The notes below the pieces were generated by a model. The model was not told the DNA's origin. It saw nothing but the letters and a program-made list of their open reading frames with translations, and searched no databases. 6,197 nt of DNA from JAFGWO01 sp965603295 (GTDB lineage: Bacteria; BMS3Abin14), in the NCBI GenBank assembly GCA_965603295.1, contig CBFDCL010000108.1, forward strand, positions 1-6,197, given 5' to 3'. Made by a program: the position numbers and the translations under genes. Of the stretch, positions 1-5,790 are shown piece by piece; positions within the stretch are counted from its first letter, which is position 1, and each line of letters starts with the position of its first letter.

Positions 1-1
1 T

Positions 2-973
2 CACATGCACAACGATTCCGAATGTGCGGTGGCCAACAGCCTGATTATGGTAGAGGAGGGGGCGAGACATGTTCAGGGGACCATCAACGGATGGGGGGAG
101 CGGTGCGGGAACGCCAACCTGTGCTCCATAATCCCCTCAATCGTCCTCAAGAAGGGGTTCGATTGCAGTGTGGGGGGCGACAAACTGGAAAGGCTCAGGG
201 ATATCACGCTGACCATTGCCGAGATCGCCAACGTCAATGCCGATCCCCGGCAGGCCTACGTGGGACGAAGCGCTTTTGCCCACAAGGGCGGAGTTCACGT
301 TTCCGCAATGCAGCGGAACCGCAAGACCTATGAGCACATCGATCCCGGTCTCGTGGGGAACAGGACCCGGGTCCTTCTCTCGGACCTGTCCGGCCGCAGC
401 AACGTCGTCTTCAAAGCCAGGGAGTTCGGTGTGCAGGTGGACGAAAAGGATCCAGCCATCACTGAGGTGCTCGAGCAGATCAAGGAGCTGGAAAACAGGG
501 GGTTCCTGTACGAGTCCGCCGAGGGATCCTTCGAACTGCTTCTGAAAAAAGCTCTCGGCCGACACAGACGGTTCTTCGGGCTCGTAGGTTTCAGGGTCAT
601 CGACGAGAAAAGGGAATGGGACCGTCCGCCCCTTTCCGAGGCTACTATCATGGTGGAGGTGGAGGATCACGTGGAGCACACGGCGGCCGTGGGGCAGGGT
701 CCGGTGGACGCCATGGACGCGGCCCTGCGGAAGGCCCTCACCAAATTCTACCCGGTGCTCCAGCAGGTCCGGCTTGAGGATTACAAGGTCAGGATCCTTC
801 CCGAAGACAAGGGTACGGCGGCGGTCACCCGGGTTATCATCGAGTCCAGTGACGGAGAAAACAAATGGGCTACGGTCGGGGTCTCCGACAACATCCTCGA
901 GGCCTCCTGGCAGGCCCTGGTGGACTCCATCGAGTACAAACTCCTCAGAGAGGAGGAAGCCGGCCGTCTCTGA
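2..973 (+). CDS. cimA: (R)-citramalate synthase, C-terminal part (5' end outside window)
   Basis: This enzyme condenses pyruvate with acetyl-CoA to (R)-citramalate, the first step of the threonine-independent isoleucine route in the cytoplasm. The frame is open at the window start, so the ATG at position 5 is internal. About 323 codons are visible; the family is usually near 520-530 aa, so roughly 200 residues are missing. The fragment opens with HMHND, the metal-binding His-x-His motif of the isopropylmalate/citramalate synthase family. GTINGWGERCGNANL follows, carrying the conserved Asn of the active site, and then LSDLSGRSNV, typical of the citramalate branch. From about residue 185 to 310 comes a LeuA-type regulatory domain (GLVGFRVI, AAVGQGPVDAMDAALRKAL, ending in VSDNILEASWQALVDSIEYKLL). 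That domain normally binds the end product, so feedback by isoleucine is expected but not shown. The alternative is 2-isopropylmalate synthase, which the LSDLSGRSN segment and domain spacing make less likely. Confidence 0.92.
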   Translation, partial: HMHNDSECAVANSLIMVEEGARHVQGTINGWGERCGNANLCSIIPSIVLKKGFDCSVGGDKLERLRDITLTIAEIANVNADPRQAYVGRSAFAHKGGVHVSAMQRNRKTYEHIDPGLVGNRTRVLLSDLSGRSNVVFKAREFGVQVDEKDPAITEVLEQIKELENRGFLYESAEGSFELLLKKALGRHRRFFGLVGFRVIDEKREWDRPPLSEATIMVEVEDHVEHTAAVGQGPVDAMDAALRKALTKFYPVLQQVRLEDYKVRILPEDKGTAAVTRVIIESSDGENKWATVGVSDNILEASWQALVDSIEYKLLREEEAGRL

Positions 974-987
974 TGGTCGGCTCCTTC
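952..987 (+). terminator. Hairpin spanning the cimA stop codon, possible transcription end
   Basis: Positions 952-965 pair with 975-987. The core is GCCGGCC against GGTCGGC with one G-U pair, the outer part continues past a single bulged A, and the loop is 9 nt. The stem overlaps the stop codon at 971-973. No T-run follows directly, so this is not a textbook Rho-independent terminator. A second, weaker element lies at 999-1028: A6 then GC, a 12-nt loop, then GCTC and T6. It could complete termination. Function is inferred from position and pairing only. Confidence 0.35.
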
Positions 988-1264
988 GATATCCTCTTAA
1001 AAAAGCACATCGTTTTAGGCTCTTTTTTCGCAGTCCGAAACCGGCATGTGAAAGCCAAATCGGCAATCGCGGCAATATTCTTTATTAAACCGGTTGAGTA
1101 ATGTGGAATATGATATGATAAAATGGAATTATCTTTGTGGTGTTGGAACCTTGTGAACAGCCATACCGTGTCAGAGGATAACCCCATTGACCTGATGGTA
1201 ATCTTAATTTTAGATGTTATTTGTTCTGTTAATTGATGATCCACAAATTCCCCTGACTCTGAAA
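974..1264. other. Intergenic region between cimA and the electron-transfer operon
   Basis: No convincing gene is present. The stretch is clearly more A/T-rich than its flanks, especially 1075-1215, as expected of promoter DNA. It holds the weak A6/T6 hairpin at 999-1028, a short repeated AAACCGG (around 1038 and 1087), and the promoter-like sequence described separately. Short open frames here have no ribosome binding site and no recognisable product. Confidence 0.6.
1187..1215 (+). promoter_or_regulatory. Candidate sigma-70-type promoter for the operon
   Basis: TTGACC at 1187-1192 matches the -35 consensus at five of six bases. Seventeen bases downstream is TTAGAT (1210-1215), a weak -10. 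Transcription would start near 1222, after the first in-frame ATG (1214) and before the ATG at 1265, which agrees with translation starting at 1265. A second A/T-rich option is TTGAGT (1094-1099) followed by overlapping TATGAT and TAAAAT at 1109-1124, but its spacing is poor. This is sequence inference only. Confidence 0.3.
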
Positions 1265-1654
1265 ATGAAGATATCCTGGAAAAAGCCTTGGACACTCATT
1301 GCCTGGATCCTCAAATCGGAAAGGTTTGAAGCTGAGGAGGACCCGGATCCGATGACCATTTCTCGATACGAACCGTTTAGGTTTTTCCGATGGTTTTTTG
1401 GATCGGAAGCGGAACTGTTTGAGGAAGAACCTGTTATGAAACCGGACTGGTTTCCGTTTGGCAAGAACGGCTTCTGGAAGTGGCTCTTCGCACCGGAGAG
1501 GTTAATGGAAGAACCCGTTATAACGGTTCACAGCCCGCGTTTTGGCAAACAGGCCTTCTTCTGCTGGTTGTTTTCCCCAGAGGGGAAGCTGGGTCCGGAA
1601 GAGGGCAGCGAGAAAAACTTGCGTAAGGATCCTCGGTACAAAAAGGGGCTTTGA
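1265..1654 (+). CDS. Unrecognised 129-aa protein of four ~29-residue W/F-P-E repeats
   Basis: I do not recognise this protein. It consists of four degenerate repeats built on an aromatic/hydrophobic core and an acidic tail: AWILKSERFEAEED, RWFFGSEAELFEEEPV, KWLFAPERLMEEPV and CWLFSPEGKLGPEEG. The core Trp residues fall at 14, 43, 73 and 101, a spacing of 29, 30 and 28, which supports real coding. There is no signal peptide, CXXCH or long membrane segment, so it is probably cytoplasmic or bound to the membrane surface. The start is uncertain. ATG 1265 includes the first repeat but has no clear ribosome binding site; ATG 1214 adds 17 residues; ATG 1352 has GAGGAGG 11 nt upstream but would drop repeat one. 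It ends 21 nt before the cytochrome gene and is probably co-transcribed. A role as assembly factor or cytoplasmic subunit of the complex is a guess from position. Confidence 0.65.
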   Translation: MKISWKKPWTLIAWILKSERFEAEEDPDPMTISRYEPFRFFRWFFGSEAELFEEEPVMKPDWFPFGKNGFWKWLFAPERLMEEPVITVHSPRFGKQAFFCWLFSPEGKLGPEEGSEKNLRKDPRYKKGL

Positions 1655-1675
1655 TCCCCACAAGAGGTAAAAATC

Positions 1676-2194
1676 ATGGTGCACACCAAGCATCTCTGGC
1701 GAGCCATTCTTTCTATCGTCTTCGTGATCGTTCTTTACGTCGTCGGAAGGGTTCTGATCGTTCAGTTTCTTTACCCGACCTTCGGGGAATATGGACCTTA
1801 TCGCGGCGAAGCCCTGAGAGAGGAAATCGCCCTCGAGGTCAGGCACGGGTCTGGCCAATCCTCCTGTGGTCCCTGTCACAGGGATAAGGTCGCCGATTTT
1901 CAGGAGAAGGCGCACGCCTCCATCAACTGTGAAACCTGCCATGCTCCACTGATCACCCATGTTCAATTCGATGACGTGGAGATATTCCTGACCAATCCCG
2001 ACAACTTTAAGCGGACCGGCCAGATGGAGATCCAGCAGGCGAGGGATCTCTGTATCAGATGTCATGAATCCCAGCCGGCCAAGCCCGAAGACTTCCCACA
2101 GGTCGATATTGTCGATCACCTTAAGGAGATGGAGGTAGAGAACTCTGCCGATGTATGTCTCGGTTGCCATGATCCCCATGCCCCTTCCATTTAG
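1676..2194 (+). CDS. Membrane-anchored tetraheme cytochrome c
   Basis: This 172-aa protein should carry electrons between the membrane complex encoded downstream and a periplasmic partner. Residues 7-32 form one hydrophobic helix with no obvious cleavage site, so it reads as a signal anchor with the rest in the periplasm. Four CXXCH haem-binding motifs are present: CGPCH (64-68), CETCH (85-89), CIRCH (126-130) and CLGCH (161-165). Five further periplasmic His (57, 80, 95, 148, 168) could supply sixth ligands, so four bis-His haems are plausible. The start is set by AAGAGGT at 1662-1668, 7 nt before the ATG. The order cytochrome, Tat-ferredoxin, NrfD resembles dsrJ-dsrO-dsrP of sulfate reducers and the small cytochrome/FeS/NrfD quinol oxidoreductases such as Geobacter Cbc4. 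DsrJ usually has three haems and comes with dsrMK, which are absent here, so no gene name is given. Confidence 0.9.
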   Translation: MVHTKHLWRAILSIVFVIVLYVVGRVLIVQFLYPTFGEYGPYRGEALREEIALEVRHGSGQSSCGPCHRDKVADFQEKAHASINCETCHAPLITHVQFDDVEIFLTNPDNFKRTGQMEIQQARDLCIRCHESQPAKPEDFPQVDIVDHLKEMEVENSADVCLGCHDPHAPSI

Positions 2195-2242
2195 ACGGAC
2201 TGGATGGCTACCGAGACAGACTTTTTGAAACAAGGAGTCACC

Positions 2243-3034
2243 ATGAAAATAATCAGTAGAAGACATTTTCTGCGAGATGCCTTGACCATCATCCTGACCG
2301 GTGCTTCGGTCATGCTTCTGCCGTTCATCCCTGGAAGGAAGATGGCTGCTGTGGCGAGCTCCAGGGTTCGGCCCGAACCGGGCCTGACCGGCTACAATCC
2401 TCGTGCACATCGTTATTCCTATATTATGGACCTGCACAGGTGCATAGGCTGCGGGTCCTGCGTGCAGGCCTGCAACCGTGAAAACAATGTACCTGGCCGA
2501 TTTTTCAGAACCTGGGTAGAGAGATACCAGGCGGGTGCGGTATCGGCGCGAGCCAGCATCGATTCGCCCAGTGGAGGACTCTTCGGTTTTCCCTCGGCTA
2601 CCGCAGGAGTCTCGGGTGTTTCCAAGGCCTATTTCGTTCCAAAAATGTGCAATCATTGCTCTGAGGCCCCCTGCGTTCAGGTCTGTCCCTTTGGTGCATC
2701 CTTCAAGAGCCCCGACGGCGTTGTGCTGGTGGACAAGGAAAGGTGCATGGCGTGCGGTTACTGCGTTCAAGCCTGTCCCTATGCGGCCCGATGGATCAAC
2801 CCGATCACCCGTGTAGCGGACAAATGCACCTGGTGTTATCACAGGACGACAAAAGGTCTCCAACCCGCCTGCGTCCAGGCCTGCCCGACGCAGACCAGGA
2901 GGTTCGGCGATCTCCGCGATCCTTACGATTCCATCAAGAAAGTGCTGGAAGAGCAGCGGGTAGGTGTGTTGCAGCCTCACCTGCTGACCAAGCCGAACTG
3001 TTACTACCTTGGTCTTGACAAGGAGGTCCGATGA
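2243..3034 (+). CDS. Tat-exported four-cluster [4Fe-4S] ferredoxin subunit (DsrO/NrfC/HybA-like)
   Basis: This is the electron-wire subunit of an NrfD-type complex, 263 aa from this start. The N-terminus has a twin-arginine signal, SRRHFLRDA (residues 5-13), followed by a hydrophobic stretch (14-29), which places the folded protein on the periplasmic side. Sixteen Cys form four cluster sites: CxxCxxCxxxC at 67-77, CxxCx4CxxxC at 136-148, CxxCxxCxxxC at 168-178, and a split CxxC...CxxxC at 195-214. This is the standard pattern of the DmsB/PsrB/NrfC family. The start was chosen because AAGGAG (2232-2237) sits 5 nt before this ATG and the Tat motif falls at the expected distance. An in-frame ATG at 2204 would add 13 residues ahead of it and has no good ribosome binding site. 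The end overlaps the next gene by 4 bp (ATGA), implying coupled translation. Confidence 0.93.
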   Translation: MKIISRRHFLRDALTIILTGASVMLLPFIPGRKMAAVASSRVRPEPGLTGYNPRAHRYSYIMDLHRCIGCGSCVQACNRENNVPGRFFRTWVERYQAGAVSARASIDSPSGGLFGFPSATAGVSGVSKAYFVPKMCNHCSEAPCVQVCPFGASFKSPDGVVLVDKERCMACGYCVQACPYAARWINPITRVADKCTWCYHRTTKGLQPACVQACPTQTRRFGDLRDPYDSIKKVLEEQRVGVLQPHLLTKPNCYYLGLDKEVR

Positions 3035-3039
3035 TGATG
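3021..3039 (+). promoter_or_regulatory. Ribosome binding site and triple ATG at the coupled ferredoxin/NrfD junction
   Basis: A full AGGAGG Shine-Dalgarno lies inside the last codons of the ferredoxin gene. It is followed by three consecutive in-frame ATGs, and the ferredoxin TGA (3032-3034) is embedded between the first and second. This arrangement suits re-initiation by ribosomes finishing the upstream gene. Which ATG is used cannot be decided by eye and changes the product by at most two residues. Confidence 0.75.
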
Positions 3040-4236
3040 GAAACAGTTGGATACGTTTTTCCCAACGACCTCCACATCCACTGGTCGTTGATGATCGTTC
3101 TATATCCCTATATCACCGGTCTCGTTGCAGGCGCGTTCATGGTCTCTTCTCTCTACCACGTCTTCGGGGTCAGGCAGCTAAAGCCCATAGCGCGCTTTGC
3201 ACTCATGGCCTCTTTGGCGTTCCTGCTGGTGGCAACCTGGCCGCTCCTCAACCATCTGGGTCACCCCATCAGGGGTTTGAACGTAATCCTGACACCACAG
3301 TTCCAGTCCGCAATGGCCGGGTTCAGTTTCTTCTACACAAGTTATTTGTTCATCCTGGTTCTAGAGGTCTGGCTCGTATTCCGCAAGGATATTGTGACCT
3401 ATGCCAAACGTACCCGGGGCTGGAGACAGCGCTTTTACCGGATTCTGGCCCTTGGAGTTTACGATGTTTCCGACGAGGCCTTGGCGGTGGATCGCAAGGT
3501 CACCACTTTCCTGGCGGCTATCGGCATCCCCGCCGCGTTTCTGCTGCACGGTTATGTCGGGTTTCTGTTCGGCGGCATCAAGGCCAACCCTTACTGGTCT
3601 ACCCCGTTGATGCCCATAATCTTCATTTTTTCCGCGGTGGTTTCGGGAATCGCCGCCCTGATCGTCATGTACCAGATAATCATGAAACTGAAGGGGTTCG
3701 TCATCGACAGGGAGTGCATCGACAACATGTGCGGATGGCTTTGGATGTTCCTGATAGTCACTGCCACGCTCGAAATCCTGGCCGAGATCTCCATGGCCTA
3801 CGAGAAGGCGGAGGAATGGGAGATCGTCCACGAACTCCTTCAGGGGCCCCTGAGCTTCTCGTATATGGGTCTTCAGATGGTGGTAGGTGCACTCATCCCG
3901 TTCATCCTGCTGGGCATCGTTGTCCTGATGAGGAAAAACATGGGAGACAAGGTTGCCAACACACTTTCGTTTACCGCGGCCTCCCTCCTCCTGATCCAGG
4001 TTCTCGCCATGAGGTGGAACGTGGTCATCGGGGGCCAGATGATCTCCAAATCCCTTTCCGGGCTCAGGGAGTCCTACCACCCGGGGATGTTTGAAAAGGA
4101 GGGAATCCTGGTAGGAGTCTTCATCATGATCGCCCCTTTAATCTTCATCTCGGTAGCTGAATATCTCCTGCCCATGTTCAGATACTCTGAGGAACAAACG
4201 AGGAAACTGAGGGATTTTCCGCCGTTATCCGAATGA
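3031..4236 (+). CDS. NrfD/PsrC-family integral membrane quinol-interacting subunit
   Basis: This membrane subunit is expected to oxidise menaquinol, or reduce menaquinone, and exchange electrons with the ferredoxin subunit. It is 401 aa with about nine hydrophobic helices, near residues 18-45, 55-75, 95-117, 158-180, 192-216, 234-256, 277-300, 310-333 and 357-381. NrfD-family signatures include HGYVGFLFGG (173-182), WSTPLMPIIFIFSAVVSGIA (189-208) and the late RWNVVIGGQ (328-336). There is no haem b motif and no cysteine cluster, as usual for the family. The gene starts with ATGATGATG at 3031-3039. AGGAGG at 3021-3026 lies 4, 7 and 10 nt from the three ATGs, so the second one (3034) may be the main start. 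The 4-bp overlap with the ferredoxin gene fits equal production of the two subunits. It could be called DsrP-like; without dsrMK the name is not justified. Confidence 0.93.
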   Translation: MMMETVGYVFPNDLHIHWSLMIVLYPYITGLVAGAFMVSSLYHVFGVRQLKPIARFALMASLAFLLVATWPLLNHLGHPIRGLNVILTPQFQSAMAGFSFFYTSYLFILVLEVWLVFRKDIVTYAKRTRGWRQRFYRILALGVYDVSDEALAVDRKVTTFLAAIGIPAAFLLHGYVGFLFGGIKANPYWSTPLMPIIFIFSAVVSGIAALIVMYQIIMKLKGFVIDRECIDNMCGWLWMFLIVTATLEILAEISMAYEKAEEWEIVHELLQGPLSFSYMGLQMVVGALIPFILLGIVVLMRKNMGDKVANTLSFTAASLLLIQVLAMRWNVVIGGQMISKSLSGLRESYHPGMFEKEGILVGVFIMIAPLIFISVAEYLLPMFRYSEEQTRKLRDFPPLSE

Positions 4237-4487
4237 CCATTTCCGTTTGTTTCTGAATGTCCGAAACGGTGGAGTTTCTGTAACCGCAAGCGATCAGATC
4301 TTTCTGGCTACTATTTTCAAAACCTCGAGGAAAAAAACGCTGTAAAGGAAAAAGGAGTAAAATCTGCCCTGACCATTCCTTCCCCTGGGAACCATCGGAT
4401 CAAGGACAACCTTCACGTGATCTCCGGGACGCTTCGGCTGCCATTCCCCGTTATCTGGTAGCCGAGGGGCAATATTGAGCTTCCCTA
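4237..4487. other. Intergenic region between nrfD-like gene and acuC
   Basis: No gene is seen in this 251-nt gap. Just after the nrfD-like stop, CCGTTT (4243-4248) and AAACGG (4264-4269) could form a weak hairpin, but no T-run follows, so a terminator is doubtful. AAAGGAG near 4351-4357 resembles a ribosome binding site but no start codon with an open frame follows it. TCACGTGA at 4413-4420 is an 8-bp palindrome that might be an operator half. The stronger hairpin at 4432-4467 is listed separately. The gap suggests acuC is transcribed apart from the electron-transfer operon. Confidence 0.55.
4432..4467 (+). promoter_or_regulatory. Hairpin in the acuC leader
   Basis: CTTCGGCTGCCA (4432-4443) pairs with TGGTAGCCGAGG (4456-4467) over 12 bp with two G-U pairs and a 12-nt loop. 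It ends 20 nt before the first ATG of acuC. The AGGGG that looks most like a ribosome binding site lies at and just beyond its 3' arm, so the fold could hide it, but that AGGGG is also too far from the ATG to act normally. There is no T-run. It may be a leader structure, a Rho-independent end lacking its tract, or chance. Confidence 0.35.
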
Positions 4488-5648
4488 ATGAACACAATCA
4501 AAGAAAAACGTACTGACAACATTATGGAAAGTCTGCTGGTCTATTCTCCTCTTTACAGGACCTTCAGTTACGGACCCAACCATCCCCTCCGGCCCACCCG
4601 GCTTCACCTGACCCATGTCCTCATGGGGGCTTACGGTCTCCTCGAGGGAAGCGGGATCAGGGTCCTCCAGCCGAAGGGGGCCGGGGAGGAAGACCTGGAA
4701 CGGGTACACTCCCGCGCCTATATCGAGGCCCTCATGCGGGCCAACACCGGGGAGTCTTTTCCCAGTGCTTTCAACTGGGGTCTCGGGTTCGGGGATAACC
4801 CCATTTTCCCGGGCGTGTGGGATTGGAGCCGGATCGTGGCCGGAGGCAGTCTGCTGGCCCTGGAAGAGGTGGCGGAAGGGCGGGCCAATGTAGCTTTTCA
4901 TACCGGGGGAGGATTCCATCACGCTCACCGGTCCCGGGCCGCGGGTTTCTGTTACTTAAATGACCTGGCTGTTGCCATGGCCAGGCAGACCGAGGAAGGC
5001 CATCGAATCCTCTATCTGGACATCGATGCCCATCACGGGGATGGTGTCCAGGAAACCTTCTACCGATCTGACCGTGTCCTTACGGTCTCTATCCACGAAT
5101 CCCCCGTGTACCTCTTCCCCGGAACGGGATACGTTGATGAACAAGGAGAAGGAGAGGGGCAGGGGTTCAGCGTTAATGTCCCCCTAACGCGGGGTGCCTC
5201 GGATACTGTTTTTATCAGGGCTTTTGAGGAAGTTGTCCCCTCCCTGGCGAAATCCTTTGATCCGGATTTCGTTGTTCTTCAGTTGGGTGTGGACACCATG
5301 AAAAGCGACCCGCTGGCCCATCAGAGGTACACCACCGAGTCGATCATCCATGTGGTCGCCAGAATCAAGGAGATATTCGGCGCCCGCATCATGGCCGCCG
5401 GCGGCGGCGGTTACGAAATGGATACGGTAGCGCGGTGCTGGACCCTGGCCTGGGGGATCCTGACAGGGAGGGATCTTCCCGATGAACTTCCCCTCACTTA
5501 CGTTGAGGAACGGGCCAGGTACGGAGCCACCGGATCGGGCCGGCTCACCCTCCGCGACCCAGCGCCGGGCATTCCGCAGGATCAGACCCTTGCGGAGAAG
5601 CACCTGGATGAGACACTCAAATTCCTGCGCCACAGCGGAGTAATATAG
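4488..5648 (+). CDS. acuC: AcuC-type class I histone deacetylase-like zinc hydrolase
   Basis: This is a zinc-dependent amidohydrolase of the arginase/deacetylase fold that removes acetyl groups from protein lysines or small acetyl-amides. In Bacillus, AcuC reactivates acetyl-CoA synthetase. The whole active site is visible: the His pair H144-H145 in GGFHHAH; the zinc ligands D180 and H182 in LDIDAHHGDGV; the third ligand D269 in QLGVDT; and the transition-state Tyr Y309 in GGGGYEMD. GFCYLND (153-159) is also typical. The length, 386 aa, fits AcuC. The start is uncertain: homologous sequence begins around MESLLVYSPLY, so ATG 4524 (374 aa) is as likely as ATG 4488, and neither has a clear ribosome binding site. 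No acetoin or acs gene is adjacent, so the substrate is open; acetyl-polyamine amidohydrolase is a less likely alternative. Confidence 0.9.
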   Translation: MNTIKEKRTDNIMESLLVYSPLYRTFSYGPNHPLRPTRLHLTHVLMGAYGLLEGSGIRVLQPKGAGEEDLERVHSRAYIEALMRANTGESFPSAFNWGLGFGDNPIFPGVWDWSRIVAGGSLLALEEVAEGRANVAFHTGGGFHHAHRSRAAGFCYLNDLAVAMARQTEEGHRILYLDIDAHHGDGVQETFYRSDRVLTVSIHESPVYLFPGTGYVDEQGEGEGQGFSVNVPLTRGASDTVFIRAFEEVVPSLAKSFDPDFVVLQLGVDTMKSDPLAHQRYTTESIIHVVARIKEIFGARIMAAGGGGYEMDTVARCWTLAWGILTGRDLPDELPLTYVEERARYGATGSGRLTLRDPAPGIPQDQTLAEKHLDETLKFLRHSGVI

Positions 5649-5651
5649 GAA

Positions 5652-5665
5652 GTGCAGAGTGCAGA
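5652..5665. repeat. Two tandem 7-mers, GTGCAGA
   Basis: GTGCAGA occurs twice head to tail immediately after the acuC stop codon, followed by GG. Alone this would be trivial. It is listed because it is the first of several period-7 blocks that fill the rest of the window. Confidence 0.6.
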
Positions 5666-5673
5666 GGAAAAAC

Positions 5674-5701
5674 AGCCCAAAGGCCAAGGTCCAAAGCCCA
5701 A
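5674..5701. repeat. Four tandem 7-mers of the AGNCCAA type
   Basis: Four contiguous 7-mers read AGCCCAA, AGGCCAA, GGTCCAA and AGCCCAA. They share a YCCAA or GCCAA core and keep exact 7-bp spacing. The copies are degenerate, unlike the perfect array downstream. Confidence 0.8.
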
Positions 5702-5718
5702 AGGGAACACCATAATCG

Positions 5719-5788
5719 GTGAAAAGTGAATGGTAATCAGAATAACCGGTAACTGATTACCGATCACTGCTCACTGATCACTGATCCC
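5719..5788. repeat. Degenerate 7-mer tract of the ACTGATC type with internal inverted repeat
   Basis: From 5752 to 5786 there are five contiguous 7-mers: ACTGATT, ACCGATC, ACTGCTC, ACTGATC and ACTGATC. Looser matches in the same phase extend left to about 5719 (GTGAAAA, GTGAATG, GTAATCA, GAATAAC, CGGTAAC). Within the tract, GGTAATCAG (5732-5740) is the exact reverse complement of CTGATTACC (5753-5761), with a 12-nt gap, so the RNA or single strand can form a 9-bp hairpin. No T-run follows. Confidence 0.8.
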
Positions 5789-5790
5789 AA

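Noticed and set aside
137..1075. Minus-strand open frame of about 312 codons opposite cimA
   Set aside because: The sense strand encodes a clearly recognisable citramalate synthase; the antisense translation matches nothing known to me.
1502..2980. Long open frame on the minus strand (about 490 codons)
   Set aside because: It lies antisense to the cytochrome and ferredoxin genes, whose CXXCH and Cys-cluster motifs are unambiguous. Its translation shows no recognisable motif, so it is a shadow of a G/C-biased coding strand.
3009..4094. Open frame of about 361 codons on the + strand in another frame
   Set aside because: It overlaps the NrfD-like gene almost entirely. The product is rich in Arg, Gly and His without domain signatures, while the overlapping frame has clear transmembrane helices and family motifs.
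1676..4236. Assignment as dsrJOP
   Set aside because: The gene order fits, but the cytochrome has four rather than three CXXCH motifs and dsrMK are not upstream; the gene before it is the unrelated repeat protein.
4294..4497. Small minus-strand frame in the gap before acuC
   Set aside because: It would start at TTG without a ribosome binding site, and its product shows no motif. It lies in a gap whose content is better explained as leader DNA.
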